Under the pieces are notes generated by a model. That model did not search any database. It was not told the DNA's origin and saw only the letters and a list, made by a program, of their open reading frames with translations. Source: an uncultured Desulfovibrio sp. (GTDB lineage Bacteria; Desulfobacterota; Desulfovibrionia; Desulfovibrionales; Desulfovibrionaceae). Taken from it: DNA of 64,000 nucleotides. Shown piece after piece: positions 1 through 9,528 of the stretch. The stretch lies in the NCBI GenBank assembly GCA_900541395.1, contig UQJT01000009.1, forward strand, positions 1 to 64,000, read 5' to 3'. Made by a program: the position numbers and the translations under genes. How positions within the stretch are numbered: position 1 is the stretch's first letter; every line of letters begins with the position of its first letter.

Positions 1-6
1 TTGCCT

Positions 7-68
7 CCACCCGCATAGCGGGTGGATTTCTGTTTCGGAAGCTATGCTTCCTCAACTGGCTAAAGCCA
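7..68. repeat. Three consecutive small hairpins at window edge
   Basis: Three perfect inverted repeats follow one another: CCACCCGC/GCGGGTGG (7-25, loop ATA), GGAAGC/GCTTCC (37-51, loop TAT) and TGGCT/AGCCA (57-68, loop AA). Strings of small subterminal hairpins like this are typical of IS200/IS605-type ends and of the REP-like sequences derived from them, but the window starts here and no transposase is visible. Origin is therefore inference; the hairpins themselves are directly seen. Confidence 0.4.
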
Positions 69-75
69 TATTAAA

Positions 76-115
76 AACCAAAAAGCCCCCCGGAGAGAAA
101 GGGGGCTTTTTGGTT
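76..115. terminator. Bidirectional rho-independent terminator
   Basis: A perfect 15-bp stem (76-90 with 101-115) encloses a 10-nt loop. Each arm carries a run of five C/G and then A5 or T5, so a U-tract is available on both strands. It probably ends a transcript entering from the left and may also protect against readthrough on the minus strand from argF. Confidence 0.75.
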
Positions 116-551
116 GGGATCGCCGTATTCAGGGTGGGTCGGTGAGGAGAGAGCACCGTTTTCCCTGATTCGGAGGGAGGGAATAAAAGGGAGGAGAACA
201 AAACCGTTTTCTTTTATGCAGAAGTTGTGCCAAATGCTTTGGTATGATATAATAGAAAGAAATGTATGAGGAATTTTTTGATAGGGAGAGGGGGAGATAG
301 AAAAACAGAGAACTGATATGGATAAATATTGAACAGCAAGGCGCGGCTTAAGCCTAAAAAATAAACACGTGTGGCCGTTGTCGGTCGCGTCAGCCGAAAT
401 GAATCCAGGCCCCGCGTGATTTCATTGCTCCACAAAGGGGCACGCGAGGGGCACGCCCGTTTTCAGCCCCGCCTTTCGGCCGTGGGAGTCGGCGTCGTCG
501 GGCGTCAAGGCGGGGCGCGAACAGGATTTTATCCGTCTGTTTCCGAGGGGC
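116..551. other. Gene-poor AT-rich interval
   Basis: No convincing protein gene is seen here. The part from about 190 to 360 is clearly richer in A+T than its surroundings and holds a promoter-like sequence (225-253) and a 10-bp palindrome GGCTTAAGCC (345-354). The rest up to argF is GC-rich and featureless. Short open frames on either strand lack ribosome binding sites. Confidence 0.4.
225..253 (+). promoter_or_regulatory. Orphan extended -10 sigma-70 promoter candidate
   Basis: TTGTGC (225-230), a 17-bp spacer and a perfect TATAAT (248-253) with an upstream TG (245-246) form an extended -10 promoter. Transcription would run right from about 260, towards the 3' end of argF on the opposite strand. 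No credible reading frame lies downstream; only a 12-codon frame starts nearby. A small or antisense RNA is possible, but this is inference. Confidence 0.4.
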
Positions 552-1574
552 TCAGTCTTCCATGAATACCGGCGGCACGTCGGTCAGGGTGGCCACCATA
601 ACGGCCTTGATGGTGTGGACCCGGTTTTCAGCCTCGTCAAAGACCACCGAACGGGGCGATTCGAACACGTCGTCCGTCACTTCCAGGGCCTCCAGGCCGT
701 ATTTTTGATAGATGGCCTCGCCCACGGCGGTTTTGCGATCATGGAAAGCGGGCAGACAATGAAGGAATCGGCATTCGGGATTGCCGGACATTTCCATGAC
801 GCGCGCATTGACCTGGTAGGGCAGAAGAAGCTCGATGCGTTCCTTCCATACCTCGTCCGGTTCGCCCATGGATACCCACACGTCGGTATAGACGAAGTCG
901 CATCCGGCCACGCCTTCGGCCACGTCGTCGGTACACAGGATGGTCGCGCCGCTTTCCTGCGCCACGGCCCGGGCTCGGGCCACGATGTCGGGGCTGGTCT
1001 GAAGCGCCGCGGGGGCCACGGAGCGGAAGTTCATGCCCAGTTTGGCCGCGCCCATCATGAGTGAATTGCCCATGTTGTAGCGGGCGTCGCCCAGGTAGGC
1101 GAACGTCGTTTCATGCAACGGTTTGGCGCAATGTTCCCGCATGGTGAGAAAGTCGGCCAGAATCTGGGTGGGATGGGCCTCGTTGGTCAGGCCGTTCCAC
1201 ACCGGCACGTCGGCGTGGCGGGCCAGTTCCTCCACCAGAGCCTGGCCGTGACCCCGGTATTCGATGCCGTGGAACATGCGGGACAATACCCGGGCCGTGT
1301 CCGCCAACGATTCTTTTTTTCCGATCTGAGAACCGGCGGGCCCCAAATAGGTGCAATGGGCGCCCTGATCGTATGCGGCCGTCTCGAACGAGCAACGGGT
1401 CCGGGTGGAATCTTTTTCAAAGATCAGGGCCATGCGTTTGCCTTCCAGAAAGCGGGGTTCCGTGCCGTTCCGGCGGGCCTGCTTGAGCCTGGCCGCCAGA
1501 TCGATCAGAAAATGCAGTTCAGGGGCGGAAAAGTCTTCAATTTTTAAAAAATCGCGGTGTTTCAGGCTGAGCAT
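552..1574 (-). CDS. argF: Ornithine carbamoyltransferase
   Basis: Cytoplasmic enzyme that carbamoylates ornithine to citrulline in arginine synthesis. The 340-residue product has the carbamoyl-phosphate motif STRTR (56-60), HPTQ (134-137), SMGE (235-238) and HCLPAFHD (272-279), so all hallmark sites are intact. Length fits long-type OTCs such as E. coli ArgF/ArgI (about 334). The ATG at 1574 has GGGAGGA four bases upstream. It lies 99 nt behind the N-acetylglutamate synthase-like gene on the same strand, suggesting an arginine operon; carAB further right can supply carbamoyl phosphate. A catabolic (ArcB) role is not excluded by sequence alone, but no arginine deiminase or carbamate kinase gene is present here. 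Confidence 0.95.
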   Translation of the reverse strand: MLSLKHRDFLKIEDFSAPELHFLIDLAARLKQARRNGTEPRFLEGKRMALIFEKDSTRTRCSFETAAYDQGAHCTYLGPAGSQIGKKESLADTARVLSRMFHGIEYRGHGQALVEELARHADVPVWNGLTNEAHPTQILADFLTMREHCAKPLHETTFAYLGDARYNMGNSLMMGAAKLGMNFRSVAPAALQTSPDIVARARAVAQESGATILCTDDVAEGVAGCDFVYTDVWVSMGEPDEVWKERIELLLPYQVNARVMEMSGNPECRFLHCLPAFHDRKTAVGEAIYQKYGLEALEVTDDVFESPRSVVFDEAENRVHTIKAVMVATLTDVPPVFMED

Positions 1575-1673
1575 GGGGTCCTCCCGACGGGCGGAATCGT
1601 TGAAGGCGCGACGCGTCGCGGCGGGCGTCGCTGTCCGAATCGTTGCTGAGCAATAACGTTTTGGCGAGCGGGG

Positions 1674-2228
1674 CTAGGCGTCCAGGTGAAGCATCATGCC
1701 CACTTCGTCGCATTTGTAGAACTTGGGGCACTTGCTGCACTCGGCCCAGACCACGGGCGGAATGGTTTCGCGCGCGATGGCCGAAAAACCCAGCGTCCGG
1801 AAGAACGGCTCCGCCAGGGTGAAGGTGAACACATGCCGCACCAGCAGACGCCGCGCGTCTTCAATGAGGGCCAACACCATAGCCCGCCCCAGCCCCTTGT
1901 TTTGCAGGGCCGGATGGACGGCCACGGATCGCACTTCGGCCAAATCCTCCCACAACACGTGCAGACCGCCGCAGGCCACCACCGTTTCGCGTCCGTTTAC
2001 CGGCACGGTGATCACCCGGTAGTCCTGAATGCTCTGGTACAGATACAGAGGCCCGCGAGCGAGCATGATCCGGGCGGAGGCGAATTCGTTGATCAGGGCC
2101 GACATGCCGTCCACGTCGGCGATGGTCGCTTTGCGGGGGACGGGCGTCGACGGCAGGGCGGCGGGGTCGACGAGCGGCAGAAGAGTACCCCGGGCGTGTT
2201 CCTGGGGTATGGATGAAGCCGGGTACAT
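1674..2228 (-). CDS. Short-type N-acetylglutamate synthase (GNAT acetyltransferase)
   Basis: Likely acetylates glutamate with acetyl-CoA, the first step of arginine synthesis. The 184-residue protein is a single GNAT fold without the amino-acid-kinase domain of E. coli ArgA. The acetyl-CoA loop is near NKGLGRAM, and a Cys-rich tail (CSKCPKFYKC) resembles other short ArgA-type enzymes of delta-proteobacteria and actinobacteria. I chose ATG 2228 because GGAGA lies 8 nt upstream; a TTG five codons earlier has no binding site. About 30 residues precede the conserved domain and are poorly conserved-looking. Its position just upstream of argF supports an arginine role. A generic GNAT is the alternative. 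Confidence 0.8.
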   Translation of the reverse strand: MYPASSIPQEHARGTLLPLVDPAALPSTPVPRKATIADVDGMSALINEFASARIMLARGPLYLYQSIQDYRVITVPVNGRETVVACGGLHVLWEDLAEVRSVAVHPALQNKGLGRAMVLALIEDARRLLVRHVFTFTLAEPFFRTLGFSAIARETIPPVVWAECSKCPKFYKCDEVGMMLHLDA

Positions 2229-2506
2229 GGCGCTTCTCCACAAGAGGCTGAGGTTGCCGACCGGTCAGGTCGAGCGGTGCAGATTAAACCACGCTTCGGC
2301 GCTTGGCAAGCCCCGTCGGGGCGGCTCCGGCGGCGTGCTGGTTTGTTGGGGGGAATGATGCTAGCATGTTTTCCGCTTTTCAAAATAATGCCGCATAGGT
2401 TGACGGGCGGCCCCGCGCGGGCCGACGGTTCCGGGGACGGAAATACGCGCCGAAGCGCGGACCTTTTGCGGAAAAACGGGATATTTCAGGCGGCGCGGGA
2501 GCGACA

Positions 2507-5500
2507 ATGCGGCAGAGCATAAAACGATGGAGCGTATTGGTGGCGGCCCTTGGTCTGAGCCTGGGGCTGTGGTGGGGCGCGATCTGCCTGCCTCTGCGCG
2601 ACGCGTTGCTCCATGCCGCCGGCGAGGAAGCCCCCGGACCGAGTGTGGTCGCCCGGCCCGAAAGCGAGGTCCCCGCGCCGTTTTTCCACTTCGCCTGGGG
2701 AGGCACGGCGTTTTTGCTGGCGTTGGGGGCATTGAGTTGGCGAGGGCTGCGCCGCGCCGACCGAAGCCTGAAAGCCGAAGAGGCCATGTCGGCGCGGCGC
2801 GCCGACGAAAAAAATGTTCTGGAAACGAAATTGCGGACGGCCAGGCGGGCGATGCGCGATATCCGGGCCTGGAACGGGCGCATGCTGGCGTCCGTGACCG
2901 AAGGGGTGCTGGCGGTCGACGCCGAGGGCCGGATAACCTGGTGCAATGCCGCGGCGTTGCGCAGGCTGGGCTACGATCGTGAAAGCGAGTTGCTCGGCCG
3001 TGACGCCCATCAACTTTTATGCCTTTCGCATCCGGACGGTTCCGCTTTCGACCGCGCGGATTGTCCTTTGTGCTCCGGACTGGCGCGGGGCGAAGCCGCG
3101 TCCGTGCCCCGCGTCAATCTGCGGCGGCGGGACGGCGCGTCTTTTCTGGCTTCGGCGCACATGGCGCCTGTTTGCGAGGACGGGCTGCCCCGGGGAGGCG
3201 TGCTGACATTCCTGGACGTGACCGATCTGCACGCTCACGAAGCTCTGCTGCGGACGGTATTCAACGCCTCCGTGGACGCTTATCTCATCTTCGGCGACGA
3301 TCTCACGCCTCTGGACGCCAACGGCGCGGCGTTGCGGCTGTTCCGGGCGGCGGATATCGCGGCCTTGCGCGACGGAGCGTGGCCCGCCGCGCTTCAAACG
3401 GACGGCCGTCCGGCCGAAAGCCTGTTGCGTGAGGCGTTGCGGGCCGCGCTGGAAGCGGGGGAGGCGCGGTTGGAGCTGAACCTGAACGACGACGAAGGGC
3501 GGCCTCTGCCCTGCGAAACCACGCTGGTGCGCGTGGACCTGGGCGGACGTCGGGTCGTTTTCGTCACTCTGCGTGATGTGCGCGCCCTGCGGGGTATGGA
3601 GGATGCTCTGCGTCGGGAAAGCCGTTATCTGCAGATGCTGCTCGACGCCTCTCCTTTGGGCGTGATTATCGCGTCCGGCGAACAGCGCCGGGGCGGAGAA
3701 GACGCGGTGCGCTGGGTCAATCCGCGCGCCACCGAACTGACCGGGCTGGCCGTCGGCGACGAGCTTGCACCCGTTTTCGTTCATCCCGACGATTACGCCC
3801 TTATCCGCGGCGAGCTGGTAAAAAACGGCGTGGTGCGGGAACACGCCACGCAAGTATGCGCCCCTTCCGGTGAAATCCGGCATGTGTTCCTCACCGCCTT
3901 GCCCATGTCCTTCGAGGGCGAGCCCGCTCTTTTGCTGTGGATCGCGGACATCACGCCTCTGAAGGCCACCGAGCAGGCGTTGCGGACCGCCCGAGACGCG
4001 GCGGAGGCGGCCACCCGGGCCAAAAGCGATTTTCTGGCCCGCATGAGCCACGAGATACGCACGCCCATGAATGCCATCCTGGGTATGGGATATTTGTGCC
4101 TGCAAACCAAACTTGAGCCCAAGCAGAAAGATTACCTGAACAAAATTCAGGACGCTGCGCATTCGTTGTTGAGCATCATCAACGATATTTTGGATTTTTC
4201 CAAGGTGGATAACGACGCTCTGGCCCTGGAAAAAGCGCCCTTCCGCCTCAACGCGCTGCTCGAATCGGTCAGCGCGGCTATGGCGCCCAAGGCCGAAGGG
4301 AAGAATCTGGAATTTCTGGTCAGCATCGAGCCCCACATGCCCAACCTGCTGGTAGGCGATTCCCTGCGTCTGGCCCAGGTATTGCAAGTATTGGTGGGCA
4401 ACGCCATCAAGTTTACCGAACAGGGCGAAGTCATGGTGCGGGTAGCGTCGGAGTCGGCAAACGGCCCGCTCCTGCAGGTTCATTTCAGCGTCAGCGACAC
4501 GGGCATAGGCCTCAACGAGGAAGAACAGGAACGCCTGTTCCTGCCCTTCACCCAGGCCGACGGCTCCTCCACCCGCCGTTTCGGCGGCACGGGGTTGGGG
4601 TTGGCCATCAGCAAACGCATCGTGGACTTGATGGGCGGCTCCATTTGGGTGGAAAGTCGTCCCCATGAGGGCAGCGTTTTTCATTTCGTCGTGCCGCTTG
4701 AAGCGCAGCCCGGCGCTCCCGCCACGCCCTGGTCGCCCGCCCTGGGGTTCAGCGAGTTGAGCGCGCTGGTGGTGGACGACAATGCGGCCGCGCTGCGGGT
4801 GATCGGCGAACAGGTGGGCAGCCTCGGTTTCCGGGTGACCACGGCGGGGTCGGGGCGGGAGGCGCTCGAACTGCTGGAGCGCGCCCGGAACCGGGGCCTG
4901 CGGTACCGTTTTTTGATCCTTGACTGGCGTATGCCCGACCTGGACGGGCTGGAGACGGCCCATCTGGCCCAAAACTTGTTTTCCCCCCGGGAAGCGCCCG
5001 CCGTCATTCTGGTTTCCGCCGCCGTAATGGACTTCGAACATGATGTGCTGGCCGAAAACGGCATCCGCGCCTGTCTGACCAAGCCGGTATCCATTCCTCT
5101 GTTGCGCGATACCTGCGCCCGGCTGCTGGAAGAGGACGCGGCGCGCGGGGACGAAACGCGGCGGGAAGACAAGACGGACGCCGGGCCGGGCGAGTCCGTG
5201 ACCGGAGCCCGCGTGCTCCTGGTGGAGGACAACGACATCAATCAGGAAATCGCCCGCTCTCTGTTGGAGGAGGCGGGGGTGGACGTGGATGTGGCCCGCA
5301 ACGGCGCGGAGGCCGTGCGCATGGTGGAGCGGGCCGATGAGGGCGCTTACCGGATGGTGTTCATGGATATTCAGATGCCGGTCATGGACGGCCTGGAGGC
5401 CGCCCGTCGCATCCGCGCCCAAGGACATGAGCCCGAGGATCTGCCCATCGTGGCCATGACGGCCCATGCCCAGTCCAGCGACCGGGAAAAGAGCCTGCAA

Positions 5501-6331
5501 GCGGGCATGAACGACCACCTTGTCAAACCTCTGGACCCCGAGGAAGTGCGCCGGAGTTTGCGGGCATGGATTAAGAACGCGCCCGCCTTGCCGCGGGACG
5601 GCGGGGCGCGCCCGGCGACCGGAAGGCGGGATGCGCCGGAAGAGCGCCGCAACGGATCGGCCGACGTCGATACCCGGGACATACCGGGGCTGTCCCAGGC
5701 GGCGGGGCTGGAAAGCGTGGGCGGCAATCGCGTCCTGTACGCCAAGTTGTTGCGTCGCTTTCAGATTTCGTGCCGGGATACGGTGCGGGACATCCGCAGG
5801 GCTCTGGAACTGGCCGATGAGGAATTGGCCGTGCGTCTGGCCCACACCGTCAAGGGCGTGTCCGCCAGCCTGGGCTTCATGGCCCTTTCCCGCGCGGCGG
5901 CCGTGACCGAAAAGGCTCTTAAGGACAAGGAGCCGGAGTTCACCCTGGAAAAAACTCTGTTGCCCGTGTTCGGTGATGAACTGGAGCGCGCTCTGGCGGC
6001 CGTGGATATCTATCTCGAGGCGCTGCCCGCCGCCGAGGCCGCCGATAATTTGGGCGCGGTCTGCGAATTGCCCCGGCGGGAACTTACGGCGGACGAGTCG
6101 GCCGGGGCGGCGGACCTGCTGGGCAAGCTCCTCGCCAATCTGGAAGCCGATTGGGGAGCGGTTATGGACGGGCTGGAACATCTGACCCCGTTGCTGGAAT
6201 GCACGGATTACGCGCCGCGTCTGAGCGAGCTCGTCGGCCATGTGGAAGGCTTCGACATTCCCCAGGCCCGCGCCGTGGCCCGCAAGATGGCCGAGGGTCT
6301 GAAAATCTCGGCCGCGACCGTGAACAAATAA
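2507..6331 (+). CDS. Hybrid sensor histidine kinase with three PAS, two receivers and HPt
   Basis: Large membrane-anchored phosphorelay protein of 1274 residues. Order seen: two membrane segments (about 9-28 and 62-80) around a short periplasmic loop, a coiled-coil (80-120), three PAS-like domains (about 123-240, 245-370, 375-495), HisKA with phospho-His515 in SHEIRTPMN, HATPase with GGTGLGLA near 693, a degenerate-to-normal receiver with Asp806 (LDWRMPDLDG), a second receiver with Asp954 (MDIQMPVMDG), and a C-terminal HPt domain with His1113 (AHTVKG). The relay His-Asp-His is complete, so output probably passes to a separate regulator not identifiable here. PAS1 holds a Cys cluster (DCPLC, 185-189) that might sense redox or metal, by inference. 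GGGAG precedes the ATG. It is divergent from the arginine genes. Confidence 0.9.
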   Translation: MRQSIKRWSVLVAALGLSLGLWWGAICLPLRDALLHAAGEEAPGPSVVARPESEVPAPFFHFAWGGTAFLLALGALSWRGLRRADRSLKAEEAMSARRADEKNVLETKLRTARRAMRDIRAWNGRMLASVTEGVLAVDAEGRITWCNAAALRRLGYDRESELLGRDAHQLLCLSHPDGSAFDRADCPLCSGLARGEAASVPRVNLRRRDGASFLASAHMAPVCEDGLPRGGVLTFLDVTDLHAHEALLRTVFNASVDAYLIFGDDLTPLDANGAALRLFRAADIAALRDGAWPAALQTDGRPAESLLREALRAALEAGEARLELNLNDDEGRPLPCETTLVRVDLGGRRVVFVTLRDVRALRGMEDALRRESRYLQMLLDASPLGVIIASGEQRRGGEDAVRWVNPRATELTGLAVGDELAPVFVHPDDYALIRGELVKNGVVREHATQVCAPSGEIRHVFLTALPMSFEGEPALLLWIADITPLKATEQALRTARDAAEAATRAKSDFLARMSHEIRTPMNAILGMGYLCLQTKLEPKQKDYLNKIQDAAHSLLSIINDILDFSKVDNDALALEKAPFRLNALLESVSAAMAPKAEGKNLEFLVSIEPHMPNLLVGDSLRLAQVLQVLVGNAIKFTEQGEVMVRVASESANGPLLQVHFSVSDTGIGLNEEEQERLFLPFTQADGSSTRRFGGTGLGLAISKRIVDLMGGSIWVESRPHEGSVFHFVVPLEAQPGAPATPWSPALGFSELSALVVDDNAAALRVIGEQVGSLGFRVTTAGSGREALELLERARNRGLRYRFLILDWRMPDLDGLETAHLAQNLFSPREAPAVILVSAAVMDFEHDVLAENGIRACLTKPVSIPLLRDTCARLLEEDAARGDETRREDKTDAGPGESVTGARVLLVEDNDINQEIARSLLEEAGVDVDVARNGAEAVRMVERADEGAYRMVFMDIQMPVMDGLEAARRIRAQGHEPEDLPIVAMTAHAQSSDREKSLQAGMNDHLVKPLDPEEVRRSLRAWIKNAPALPRDGGARPATGRRDAPEERRNGSADVDTRDIPGLSQAAGLESVGGNRVLYAKLLRRFQISCRDTVRDIRRALELADEELAVRLAHTVKGVSASLGFMALSRAAAVTEKALKDKEPEFTLEKTLLPVFGDELERALAAVDIYLEALPAAEAADNLGAVCELPRRELTADESAGAADLLGKLLANLEADWGAVMDGLEHLTPLLECTDYAPRLSELVGHVEGFDIPQARAVARKMAEGLKISAATVNK

Positions 6332-6477
6332 TCGGCCGCCGCCCTTATCGCCTTGTCTCCCCGTGCCGGACGGGCCATACTTTCGGACGGCCGGAATCGG
6401 GACGGCGCCCCGTGTTCGCCCGTTTCTTTTTCCGGCCGCGCGTTTTTCGATATTGTTCATAACGAGGAGCGTATCTC

Positions 6478-7035
6478 ATGGCGACTCACGATTATTTTCA
6501 GGCCTTGCGCCAGGTGGTGACGGTCATCGCCTCCAGCCTCGACCCGCGCGAAGTGCTGGCCAGAGTGACGGAGCAGACGGCCCGGACCATGCGATGCAAG
6601 GCCTGTACCCTGCGTCTGCTGGATAAAACCGGGGAAATATTGCAGGCCAGCGCGGCCTACGGCCTGTCCCCGGACTACATGCGCAAGGGGCCGGTGGAGG
6701 TGGGCAAAAGCGGCCTGGACGGCGAGGTGCTGAAGGGCAAAACCATACACCTGCGCGACGCGACCGGCGACGGCCGTTTTCAGTACCCCGAGGCCGCCCG
6801 TAAGGAAGGGCTCATCTCCGTGCTGTCCACGCCGCTTATGGTGGACGGCAAGGCCATCGGGCTGATTCGCGTTTACTCCGACAGCGAACGCGATTTTACG
6901 CGGGACGAGAGCGAGTTCATGGAGGCCGTGGCGGGCGTGTCCGCCCTGGCTATTCAGAACGCGCGTCTGCACGCGGCCCTGCGCGCGGCCTTCGAGCTGC
7001 AAAACACCTACACGTATCAGGTTTTCGAGGACTGA
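6478..7035 (+). CDS. GAF-domain protein
   Basis: Soluble 185-residue protein made almost entirely of one GAF domain (about 15-165), the small-molecule sensor fold also found in phosphodiesterases and kinases. No output domain, signal peptide or membrane segment follows. Typical GAF features seen are the [17 protein letters not shown] strand region and the final helix with AIQNARLHA. The start has GAGGAGC upstream. Its stop lies only four bases before the GAPDH start, so the two genes are almost certainly co-transcribed and perhaps translationally coupled; that suggests, but does not show, a sensing role linked to central carbon flow. The preceding kinase gene is 146 nt upstream on the same strand. 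Confidence 0.85.
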   Translation: MATHDYFQALRQVVTVIASSLDPREVLARVTEQTARTMRCKACTLRLLDKTGEILQASAAYGLSPDYMRKGPVEVGKSGLDGEVLKGKTIHLRDATGDGRFQYPEAARKEGLISVLSTPLMVDGKAIGLIRVYSDSERDFTRDESEFMEAVAGVSALAIQNARLHAALRAAFELQNTYTYQVFED

Positions 7036-7039
7036 GGTC

Positions 7040-8056
7040 ATGGATAAAGTCAGAATAGGCATCAACGGATTCGGCCGTATAGGCCGCCAGGTGTTCCGCG
7101 CCCTCCACGCCCGGTACCGCGATACGGCCGAGGTGGTGGCGGTGAACGACCTGTTCGACGCGCAGACCAACTTTCATCTGCTGGAGTACGATACCAATTA
7201 CGGCCGCGCCCATCTGGACGCCGTGGTGGAGGGCGACCGGGTCGCGGTGGGCGAGTGGACCGTCACCTGCCTGGCCGAGCGCGATCCGCACAATCTGCCC
7301 TGGGGCAAGTTGGGCGTGGATATCGTGGTGGAATCCACGGGTATTTTCCGGTCGGCCAAGCAAGCCCGCGTCCACCTAGACAACGGCGCCAAAAAGGTGA
7401 TCATCACCGCTCCGGCCAAGGAGCCGGACCTGACCGTGGTGCTCGGCGTCAACCAGGATATGTACGACCCCGCCCGCCACCATATCGTGTCCAACGCTTC
7501 GTGCACCACCAACTGCCTGGCCCCCGTGGCCCTGGTGCTGCACAACGAGTTCGGCATACGGCTGGGCAACATGGTCACCGTGCACTCCTACACCAACGAC
7601 CAGCGCATTCTGGACCAGCCGCACAAGGACCTGCGCCGGGCCCGCGCCGCCGCGTGCAACATTATTCCCACCGGCACCGGGGCGGCCAAGGCCGTGGCCG
7701 AGGTCATTCCCTCCCTGCAGGGACGTTTCAGCGGGTACGCTCTGCGCGTGCCCACGCCCACGGTATCCATTGTGGATTTTTCCGCCGTGCTGGAAAAAAG
7801 AGCCGATACCGCCGCTCTGCTGGCCGCTCTGCGCCGCTATGCGGACGGCGGCCTGCGAGGGATTCTCGGCGTCAGCGACAAGCCCCTGGTGTCTATGGAC
7901 TTTAAAGGCGACCCGCGTTCGTCCATTGTGGAGGCCGAATACTGCGAGGTGCAGGACGGCACCTTGGCCAAGGTGGTCAGCTGGTACGACAACGAATGGG
8001 GTTATTCGTGCCGGGTGGCCGATTTGACCCGCTATTTTCAGGAACAGGGCCTGTAA
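7040..8056 (+). CDS. gap: Glyceraldehyde-3-phosphate dehydrogenase
   Basis: NAD-dependent glycolytic enzyme converting glyceraldehyde 3-phosphate and phosphate to 1,3-bisphosphoglycerate. The 338-residue protein has the Rossmann motif [10 protein letters not shown] (7-16), Asp39 at the end of the second strand as expected for NAD preference, catalytic Cys155 in [12 protein letters not shown] and His182, and the C-terminal WYDNEWGYS. Full length for the family. ATG 7040 follows a GAGG element that overlaps the end of the GAF gene. Neighbouring glycolytic genes are not in the window, so this is a stand-alone gap gene in a GAF-gap pair. Confidence 0.97.
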   Translation: MDKVRIGINGFGRIGRQVFRALHARYRDTAEVVAVNDLFDAQTNFHLLEYDTNYGRAHLDAVVEGDRVAVGEWTVTCLAERDPHNLPWGKLGVDIVVESTGIFRSAKQARVHLDNGAKKVIITAPAKEPDLTVVLGVNQDMYDPARHHIVSNASCTTNCLAPVALVLHNEFGIRLGNMVTVHSYTNDQRILDQPHKDLRRARAAACNIIPTGTGAAKAVAEVIPSLQGRFSGYALRVPTPTVSIVDFSAVLEKRADTAALLAALRRYADGGLRGILGVSDKPLVSMDFKGDPRSSIVEAEYCEVQDGTLAKVVSWYDNEWGYSCRVADLTRYFQEQGL

Positions 8057-8064
8057 ATCACGCC

Positions 8065-8100
8065 GCGGCCGCGGACGGAGCGCGCTTCGCCCGCGGCCGC
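8065..8100 (+). terminator. GC-rich hairpin after gap
   Basis: Perfect 10-bp inverted repeat GCGGCCGCGG (8065-8074) with its complement at 8091-8100 and a 16-nt loop, starting 8 nt after the gap stop. No clear U-tract follows, so intrinsic termination is uncertain. Confidence 0.4.
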
Positions 8101-8285
8101 ACCCTTCGGCGTTTTCCGCCGGACTTCCTTCTTGTTTCGATACGGATTTATTCCTTTTTCCTGCCGGAGCGCCCCGCTTACCGGTTGCGCGCCCGGGGGG
8201 CAAGCTGTTATGGAGGAATAAGGCTCGGTCGTATTGCGTCCCCCTTTCGGCGGGATGCGGATCTATTTTGAAGGAGTTGACGCGT

Positions 8286-9395
8286 ATGAACGCTTCCCCA
8301 GTGTATTTCACCGATATGCGGTGCAAGGTCGGCACCAGTCTGCTTCAGAAACTTGAGACGCTGATCCGGCGAGCGGGTCTGGAACGCATCGACATGGACC
8401 AGAAGTTCGTGGCTATCAAGCTGCACTTCGGCGAGCCCGGCAATTTGTCTTTTTTGCGGCCCAACTTTGCCAAAACCGTGGCGGACGTGGTGCGGGAGCG
8501 GGGCGGCCGCCCTTTCCTCACCGACTGCAATACTCTGTATGTCGGCCGCCGCAAGGACGCCCTGGAGCACATGACCGCCGCCAATGAGAACGGCTACGGC
8601 ATGTTGTCCACAGGCTGTCAGATTATTATCGGCGACGGCCTCAAGGGCACGGATGATGTGGAAGTGCCCGTGGAGGGCGGCGTTTACTTCAAAACCGCCC
8701 TCATCGGGCGGGCCGTCATGGACGCCGACGTATTCATTTCACTGAACCATTTCAAGGGGCACGAACTGGCGGGCTTCGGCGGCGCCATCAAAAACATCGG
8801 CATGGGCTGCGGCAGCCGGGCGGGCAAAATGGCCATGCACAGCAACGGCAAGCCTACGATAGACCCGGATAAATGCCGGGGGTGTCGCACCTGCACCCGT
8901 TTTTGCGCCCAGGCGGCCATCAGCGTGGGCGAGGACCACAAGGCCGTCATCGATCACGAAAAATGCGTGGGCTGCGGCCGGTGTATCGGCACCTGCAACT
9001 ATAACGCCATCAACAACGCCAACGACGCCGACAGCCATGATCTCAACTGCCGCATGGCCGAATACGCCAAGGCTGTGGTGGACGGTCGTCCCCATTTCCA
9101 TATCAGTATCGTGAACCAGGTGTCGCCGTTCTGCGATTGTCACGGCGAAAACGACGTGGCCGTGGTGCCCGATCTGGGCATGTTCGCCAGTTTCGACCCC
9201 GTGGCTCTGGATCAGGCCTGTATCGACGCGGTCAACGCCGCACCGGTTATCGAGTCGAGCGTATTGGCCCAGCGCGAACGCATCCATCACGATCATTTTA
9301 CGGATATTCATCCCAAGACCGACTGGCGCAGTCAGATCGAACACGCCGAAAAGATCGGGCTGGGGACGGCCCGGTACGAACTTATCACCCTGTAA
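8286..9395 (+). CDS. DUF362 protein with two [4Fe-4S] clusters
   Basis: 369-residue protein: a DUF362 domain at the N-terminus and a 2x[4Fe-4S] ferredoxin insert with Cys197/200/203/207 and Cys227/230/233/237, each in CxxCxxCxxxC spacing. DUF362-ferredoxin proteins are common in anaerobes; their electron partners are mostly unknown, so a role in cytoplasmic electron transfer is an inference. I chose ATG 8286 because AAGGAG (8271-8276) sits upstream; a TTG at 8268 would place that site inside the gene. No signal peptide. It stands alone between two hairpin terminators. Confidence 0.85.
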   Translation: MNASPVYFTDMRCKVGTSLLQKLETLIRRAGLERIDMDQKFVAIKLHFGEPGNLSFLRPNFAKTVADVVRERGGRPFLTDCNTLYVGRRKDALEHMTAANENGYGMLSTGCQIIIGDGLKGTDDVEVPVEGGVYFKTALIGRAVMDADVFISLNHFKGHELAGFGGAIKNIGMGCGSRAGKMAMHSNGKPTIDPDKCRGCRTCTRFCAQAAISVGEDHKAVIDHEKCVGCGRCIGTCNYNAINNANDADSHDLNCRMAEYAKAVVDGRPHFHISIVNQVSPFCDCHGENDVAVVPDLGMFASFDPVALDQACIDAVNAAPVIESSVLAQRERIHHDHFTDIHPKTDWRSQIEHAEKIGLGTARYELITL

Positions 9396-9465
9396 CGCGT
9401 TCCGTCTTTTATCGGACGGGCTGCGTTCAGCCGCCTCCAAGCAGGCCGTAAGTCAAGGCCCGCAA

Positions 9466-9495
9466 AGCGCGCCACGGGTTTTCCCGTGGCGCGCT
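9466..9495. terminator. Strong hairpin terminator
   Basis: Perfect 13-bp stem AGCGCGCCACGGG (9466-9478) with its complement (9483-9495) and a TTTT loop. It separates the plus-strand DUF362 gene from the minus-strand small-protein gene and can act on both transcripts, although the following U-tracts are weak. Confidence 0.6.
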
Positions 9496-9528
9496 CGTAG
9501 TTAAAACGTTCTAATCGACCGGGCGGAT

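Noticed and set aside
214-435. 73-codon minus-strand frame in the AT-rich interval
   Set aside because: Starts in the middle of GC-rich sequence without a binding site and runs into an AT-rich region; no domain or signal is visible.
371-565. 64-codon frame before argF
   Set aside because: It has no ribosome binding site, unusual composition for a protein and overlaps the argF 3' end.
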